Below the pieces are notes generated by a model that searched no databases, was not told the DNA's origin, and saw nothing but the letters and a program-made list of their open reading frames with translations. A DNA stretch of 60,026 bases from Bacteroidales bacterium UBA7258 (GTDB lineage: Bacteria > Bacteroidota > Bacteroidia > Bacteroidales > UBA932): assembly GCA_002472565.1 (NCBI GenBank), contig DKSK01000008.1, forward strand, positions 1 to 60,026, written 5' to 3'. The translations under genes were made by a program, and so were the position numbers. Shown here piece after piece: positions 56,927-60,026 of the stretch (positions within the stretch are counted from its first letter, which is position 1; each line of letters starts with the position of its first letter).

Positions 56927-58630
56927 ATGAAAAAGTTAAGTATTATCGTGGCTGCTTTGGCGATGCTCTCGGCCGCTTCTTGCAGCGAAAAAGCAGAGAT
57001 CGACGTCATTCCAAGCCCCAACCAGGTAAGTCTCGGAAAAGGAGTCTGCAATCTCGCTGGCGCTACCTTCAGCTACGACGCCAAGGCCCTTGACCCCCGC
57101 ACGGCCAGACATATCGAGGACTTTGCCGCCGACCTTTTCACCGTCACCGGCAAGGAAAGCAAGGTAGAGACAAGTCTCAGCGAAGAAGGAATCTCTTTTA
57201 CCATGGACAAGAGCCTGGCGGACGAGGAATACACCCTTGATATCACCAAGAGCGGCATAAAGGTGGCCGCTTCAAGTTTCAACGGCTTCCTTTACGCCAT
57301 TGTGACAATAAAGGAGATGCTTCCAGCGGCCTTCTTCGAGGGTAAGGAGAACACGTCCGTTAAGTGGACCGTTCCATGCGCTAAGATTGACGACAAGCCT
57401 CGCTTCGCCTACAGAGGCATGCACCTTGATGTCTGCCGTCACTTCTTCACGGTCGAGGAGGTAAAGAAATATCTTGATGTCATGGCCCTTCACAAGATGA
57501 ACACTTTCCATTGGCATCTGACCGAGGACCAGGGTTGGAGGATGGAAATCAAGTCCTGGCCGAAGCTCACAGAAATTGGCGCCTACAGGAATTCCACCAT
57601 GGTCGGCCACTATGTTGACGGAGTGAGTGAGCCTCAGGACAGCATCCGCTACGGCGGCTTCTACACCCAGGAGCAGCTTCGCGACGTAGTCGCTTATGCG
57701 GCTGATCTTGGAATCACAGTCATGCCGGAAGTAGACCTGCCTGGCCACATGGTCGCAGCTCTCGCATCCTACCCTGAACTCGGCTGCACCGGAGGCCCTT
57801 ATGAGGTCCGCACCACCTGGGGCATAGCCGACGATGTCCTCTGCCCCGGCAAGGAAATCACCTTCAAGTTCATTGAGGACGTGCTCACCGAAGTCATGGA
57901 CATCTTCCCTTCAGAATATATCAGCATCGGAGGGGATGAGTGCCCTAAGGTGCGCTGGGAAAATTGCCCGGACTGCCAGAAACGCATCAAGGAGCTAGGT
58001 CTCAAGGCCGACAGCACTCTTACGGCAGAGCAGAAGCTCCAGAATTATGTGACCTCCAGGGTGCAGAAGTTCGTCAATTCGAAGGGCCGCAAGATCGTAG
58101 GCTGGGATGAGATTCTCGAAGGAGATCTCGCGGAAGGAGCTACGGTGATGTCGTGGAGGGGAGTCTCCGGAGGAATCGAGGCCGCCAAGCGCGGTTTCGA
58201 TGCCATCATGACCCCGAACTCCTACCTCTATTTCGACTATTACCAGAGCAAGGAGAAGGACAAAGAGCCTCTCGCCATCGGCGGTTATCTTCCGATTGAT
58301 ACGGTCTATACTTATGACCCTCTGAAGGGCATTCCTGCGGAGGACCAGAAACACATCCTCGGGGTTCAGGCCAATCTCTGGACGGAGTACATCGCCACCC
58401 CGGAGCATCTTGAGTACATGCTTCTCCCGCGCATGGACGCTCTTAGCGAGGTGCAGTGGGAAGAGCCTTCAAACAAGGATTTCGGGCGCTTCGAGAAGTC
58501 ACTTACCAGGCACCAGTTCGCGATATATGACGCTCTCGGCTATACCTATTCGAAAGACCTTATCGGTCAGTACGGTCTGTCTTCGGAGGGAAAGCAAAAT
58601 CCTTCTAAAATGAGCGCGGAGGAAAAGTAA
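56927..58630 (+). CDS. Beta-N-acetylhexosaminidase lipoprotein (GH20)
   Basis: A 567-residue protein. The signal MKKLSIIVAALAMLSAASC ends in a lipobox (Cys 19). The GH20 N-terminal alpha/beta domain covers about 28-155 (IPSPNQVSLGKGVCNLAGAT); the barrel starts at FAYRGMHLDVCRHFFTVEEV, with MNTFHWHLTEDQGWRMEIKS, EVDLPGHMVAALASYPELG and the catalytic pair in SIGGDECPKVRW (Asp about 337, Glu about 338). Further motifs are VGWDEILEGDLAEGATVMSW and GVQANLWTEYI. It releases terminal GlcNAc or GalNAc from glycans outside the cytoplasm. It stands alone with its own promoter. Confidence 0.95.
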   Translation: MKKLSIIVAALAMLSAASCSEKAEIDVIPSPNQVSLGKGVCNLAGATFSYDAKALDPRTARHIEDFAADLFTVTGKESKVETSLSEEGISFTMDKSLADEEYTLDITKSGIKVAASSFNGFLYAIVTIKEMLPAAFFEGKENTSVKWTVPCAKIDDKPRFAYRGMHLDVCRHFFTVEEVKKYLDVMALHKMNTFHWHLTEDQGWRMEIKSWPKLTEIGAYRNSTMVGHYVDGVSEPQDSIRYGGFYTQEQLRDVVAYAADLGITVMPEVDLPGHMVAALASYPELGCTGGPYEVRTTWGIADDVLCPGKEITFKFIEDVLTEVMDIFPSEYISIGGDECPKVRWENCPDCQKRIKELGLKADSTLTAEQKLQNYVTSRVQKFVNSKGRKIVGWDEILEGDLAEGATVMSWRGVSGGIEAAKRGFDAIMTPNSYLYFDYYQSKEKDKEPLAIGGYLPIDTVYTYDPLKGIPAEDQKHILGVQANLWTEYIATPEHLEYMLLPRMDALSEVQWEEPSNKDFGRFEKSLTRHQFAIYDALGYTYSKDLIGQYGLSSEGKQNPSKMSAEEK

Positions 58631-58646
58631 AGCCTCGGAAACAGTG

Positions 58647-59261
58647 TCAGTATAGCAGGAGACCCAGCAGGCCTCCTGCTATTATTATAGTGATAGGCCC
58701 CACTTTGAAAAAGAGGCTGGCGAGGACAGCGGCCCCGAAGAGTAACCAGCTTTTCCAGTCTATGAAATTCTCGTGGATAACCTCGAAAGACGGCTTGCTT
58801 AAGAGAGGAAAGCCTTCCCATGAAGTGTTGATTATCAGGATTATAGCTGCCGCTCCGATGAGCCCGACGACGGCCGGGCGGATCCACTCCATGACGTATT
58901 CGAAGGTCTTGCTCTTCTTGAATTTTTCATAGAACTTGACCATGGCGAGAACAATGATAAAGGAAGGGAGCATGAGGGCGAAGGTCGCCGTGATAGAACC
59001 TATCACCCCGAGGAGCCAGCCGGCCCCGGCGTTGTGGACGACTTCATAGCCTACATAGGTTGCGCAGTTGATGCCTATCGGTCCCGGGGTCATCTGGGAG
59101 ATGGCCACGATATTGGTGAAGGTGCTTTCGGAAATCCAGCCATGAAGGGTGACAACCTGGCCCTGGATGAGCGAAAGCATGGCATAGCCTCCTCCGAAGG
59201 TGAAGGTTCCGATTAACAGAAAGGTCCAGAAAAGCTGGAGAAAAATCGTCAGAAGTGCCAT
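58647..59261 (-). CDS. CHR-domain chromate-type transporter, second half-size subunit
   Basis: A 204-residue inner-membrane protein with one CHR domain (PF02417): FTFGGGYAMLSLIQGQVV, GWISESTFTNIVAISQMTPG, PIGINCATYVGYEV and about six hydrophobic segments. Large ChrA proteins have two such domains fused; here they are two genes 3 nt apart, the short-chain form thought to act as a heterodimer. Chromate export is known only for some members, so the natural substrate is open. Convergent with the GH20 gene. Confidence 0.88.
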   Translation of the reverse strand: MALLTIFLQLFWTFLLIGTFTFGGGYAMLSLIQGQVVTLHGWISESTFTNIVAISQMTPGPIGINCATYVGYEVVHNAGAGWLLGVIGSITATFALMLPSFIIVLAMVKFYEKFKKSKTFEYVMEWIRPAVVGLIGAAAIILIINTSWEGFPLLSKPSFEVIHENFIDWKSWLLFGAAVLASLFFKVGPITIIIAGGLLGLLLY

Positions 59262-59264
59262 GGC

Positions 59265-59840
59265 CTATGCTTTTTCATTGCGGTTTCTGCGGATCAGGGC
59301 TATGCTTACGGCAAGGGCCATCAAGCTGATCAGCAGCCATATAGGGGAAATGTCCATGAAGCCGACGGCCAGCAGTGAACCTATGGCTATCGCCCATGCC
59401 CACCAGGTCTTGCAACTCTTCTTCGCCATATTTATGGTAGGAACAGCAATCAGCGACACTACCACCGGGCGGATTCCGTTGAAGATACGTACCACCACCG
59501 GATTGTCGGAGAAGTTGGTGAAGAGCATGGCTATCAGAAGGATGATGATGAAGGATGGGAGCACCGTGCCGACAGAGGCCGCGATGCTGCCCTTGACTCC
59601 GCGGAGCCTGTAGCCAGCGAAAATCGAGACGTTTACGGCCAGGATCCCCGGTGCGCTCTGGGCTAGGGCGATGATGTCCGGGAGTTCTTCATCGGAAATC
59701 CAGCCTCGTTTGCCCATTTCGTTCTGGATTAGCGGAATCATGGCGTAGCCTCCTCCGATCGTGAAGGCACCTATCTTATAGAAGACGCCGAAAATTTTCC
59801 ACAGCGAAGCGTTGCCGTTTGTTTCTTTGTACTCTTCCAT
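59265..59840 (-). CDS. CHR-domain chromate-type transporter, first half-size subunit
   Basis: A 191-residue partner of the following gene with the same pattern: GAFTIGGGYAMIPLIQNEMG, KRGWISDEELPDIIALAQSA, PGILAVNVSIFAGYRLRG and VGTVLPSFIIILLIAMLFTN. The pairing of a GGGYAM loop with an SxPG loop is the CHR signature. The promoter TATCTTTG lies 19 nt upstream at 59860-59867. Confidence 0.88.
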   Translation of the reverse strand: MEEYKETNGNASLWKIFGVFYKIGAFTIGGGYAMIPLIQNEMGKRGWISDEELPDIIALAQSAPGILAVNVSIFAGYRLRGVKGSIAASVGTVLPSFIIILLIAMLFTNFSDNPVVVRIFNGIRPVVVSLIAVPTINMAKKSCKTWWAWAIAIGSLLAVGFMDISPIWLLISLMALAVSIALIRRNRNEKA

Positions 59841-59859
59841 CTTTTATCTGTTTCCGGGG

Positions 59860-59867
59860 CAAAGATA
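59860..59867 (-). promoter_or_regulatory. -7 promoter element of the CHR transporter pair
   Basis: Minus strand TATCTTTG, a perfect -7 match, 19 nt upstream of ATG 59840. Confidence 0.6.
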
Positions 59868-59920
59868 GCGCAATTATAACATTAACTTTTGCTGAAAATG
59901 AGAAAAAATTCCAAAAAAAG

Positions 59921-59951
59921 TTTGCAGGTTCAAAAAAGAGGTGTATCTTTG
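59921..59951 (+). promoter_or_regulatory. Perfect strong promoter, probably of an rRNA operon beyond the edge
   Basis: TTTG (59921-59924), 19 nt, TATCTTTG (59944-59951), the exact Bacteroidota consensus, in an A-rich setting. It points to the right edge. The following leader has no ORF. Confidence 0.7.
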
Positions 59952-59957
59952 CAATCC

Positions 59958-60026
59958 CTTTTCGAGAGAAAAGATATTTAAGACCTTTGAAAATATTGAG
60001 AGATAGTACAGGAAAGCAAGTACCGA
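59958..60026 (+). other. Untranslated leader, rRNA-operon-like
   Basis: The leader begins with a small hairpin (CTTTTC GAGA GAAAAG, 59958-59973) and runs through gacctttgaaaatattgaga and gatagtacaggaaag to the window end. Leaders of this kind (CTTTGA...ATTGA followed by purine-rich sequence) precede 16S rRNA genes in Bacteroidales. No part of a mature rRNA is yet visible. Confidence 0.45.

Noticed and set aside
1..60026. CRISPR arrays, prophage, plasmid origin, integrase or restriction genes
   Set aside because: No regularly spaced repeats, cas genes, phage structural genes, integrases or restriction-modification motifs were found by reading either strand.
1..60026. tRNA genes
   Set aside because: No cloverleaf with a T-loop GGTTCGAnTCC-type box was recognised in any gap; only by-eye inspection was possible.

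Overview
The window is about 60 kb of chromosome from a member of the order Bacteroidales, with GC near the mid-50s percent. Three things point there. Many genes are preceded by the Bacteroidota-type promoter (TAnnTTTG at -7, in the best cases with TTTG exactly 19 nt upstream). Many secreted proteins have Bacteroidales-style lipoprotein signals. The gene content is also typical: GH97/GH13 lipoproteins, a TonB receptor, DUF3127, a calycin-like lipoprotein, paired CHR transporters and a TGS-domain nucleoside kinase. A family or genus cannot be fixed without a search; an intestinal Rikenellaceae- or UBA932-like lineage would fit.

Layout. 1-7.2 kb is accessory: the N-terminal part of a secreted RHS-type protein running off the left edge, a GNAT enzyme, a flavodoxin lipoprotein and an alpha/beta hydrolase. 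Between them lie a flavodoxin relic, an AAA_14 ATPase relic, a 25-bp palindrome and copies of a dispersed intergenic repeat. 7.2-19.5 kb is carbohydrate metabolism: an SGNH hydrolase, two tandem organophosphate antiporters, a DPE2-like 4-alpha-glucanotransferase, an alpha-amylase lipoprotein, a SusB-like GH97 alpha-glucosidase and a SusA-like GH13. Together they form an alpha-glucan breakdown set without SusC/SusD. 19.6-27.2 kb holds a cation diffusion facilitator with a hairpin leader, a Nudix hydrolase, a nucleoside kinase, UvrA and two tandem deoxynucleoside kinases. 27.2-34.1 kb is a TolC/HlyD/ABC-2 permease/ABC-2 permease/metallo-hydrolase operon with no ABC ATPase, divergent from an AraC regulator. 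34.2-39.9 kb has a calycin-like lipoprotein, a TonB receptor, and a sugar MFS importer with a ROK sugar kinase.

39.9-46.4 kb carries serC-serA-DUF1015 (serine synthesis), pyrB, a YigZ-family protein, a pRiA4b ORF-3-like acidic protein and miaA. 46.4-56.3 kb is mostly core: recQ, an FKBP lipoprotein, a DUF3127 protein with an SSB-like C-terminal tip, a PHP phosphatase, a DUF308 membrane protein, dnaG and metG. 56.3-60 kb holds a GH20 hexosaminidase and a pair of CHR chromate-type transporters. It ends in a perfect Bacteroidales promoter with a leader that looks like the start of an rRNA operon just beyond the edge.

Most noteworthy beyond the genes: (i) two similar cassettes on the minus strand (about 34.2-34.33 kb and 56.43-56.55 kb), each with a perfect promoter leading within about 75-90 nt into a strong hairpin and U-rich run with no real ORF, which are candidate small RNAs of one family; (ii) a dispersed repeat with a TGATnnTCAG core in at least three intergenic copies; (iii) a 12-bp perfect hairpin filling the leader of the cation exporter; (iv) the DUF3127 protein ending in an SSB-like DDLPF tip close to recQ.
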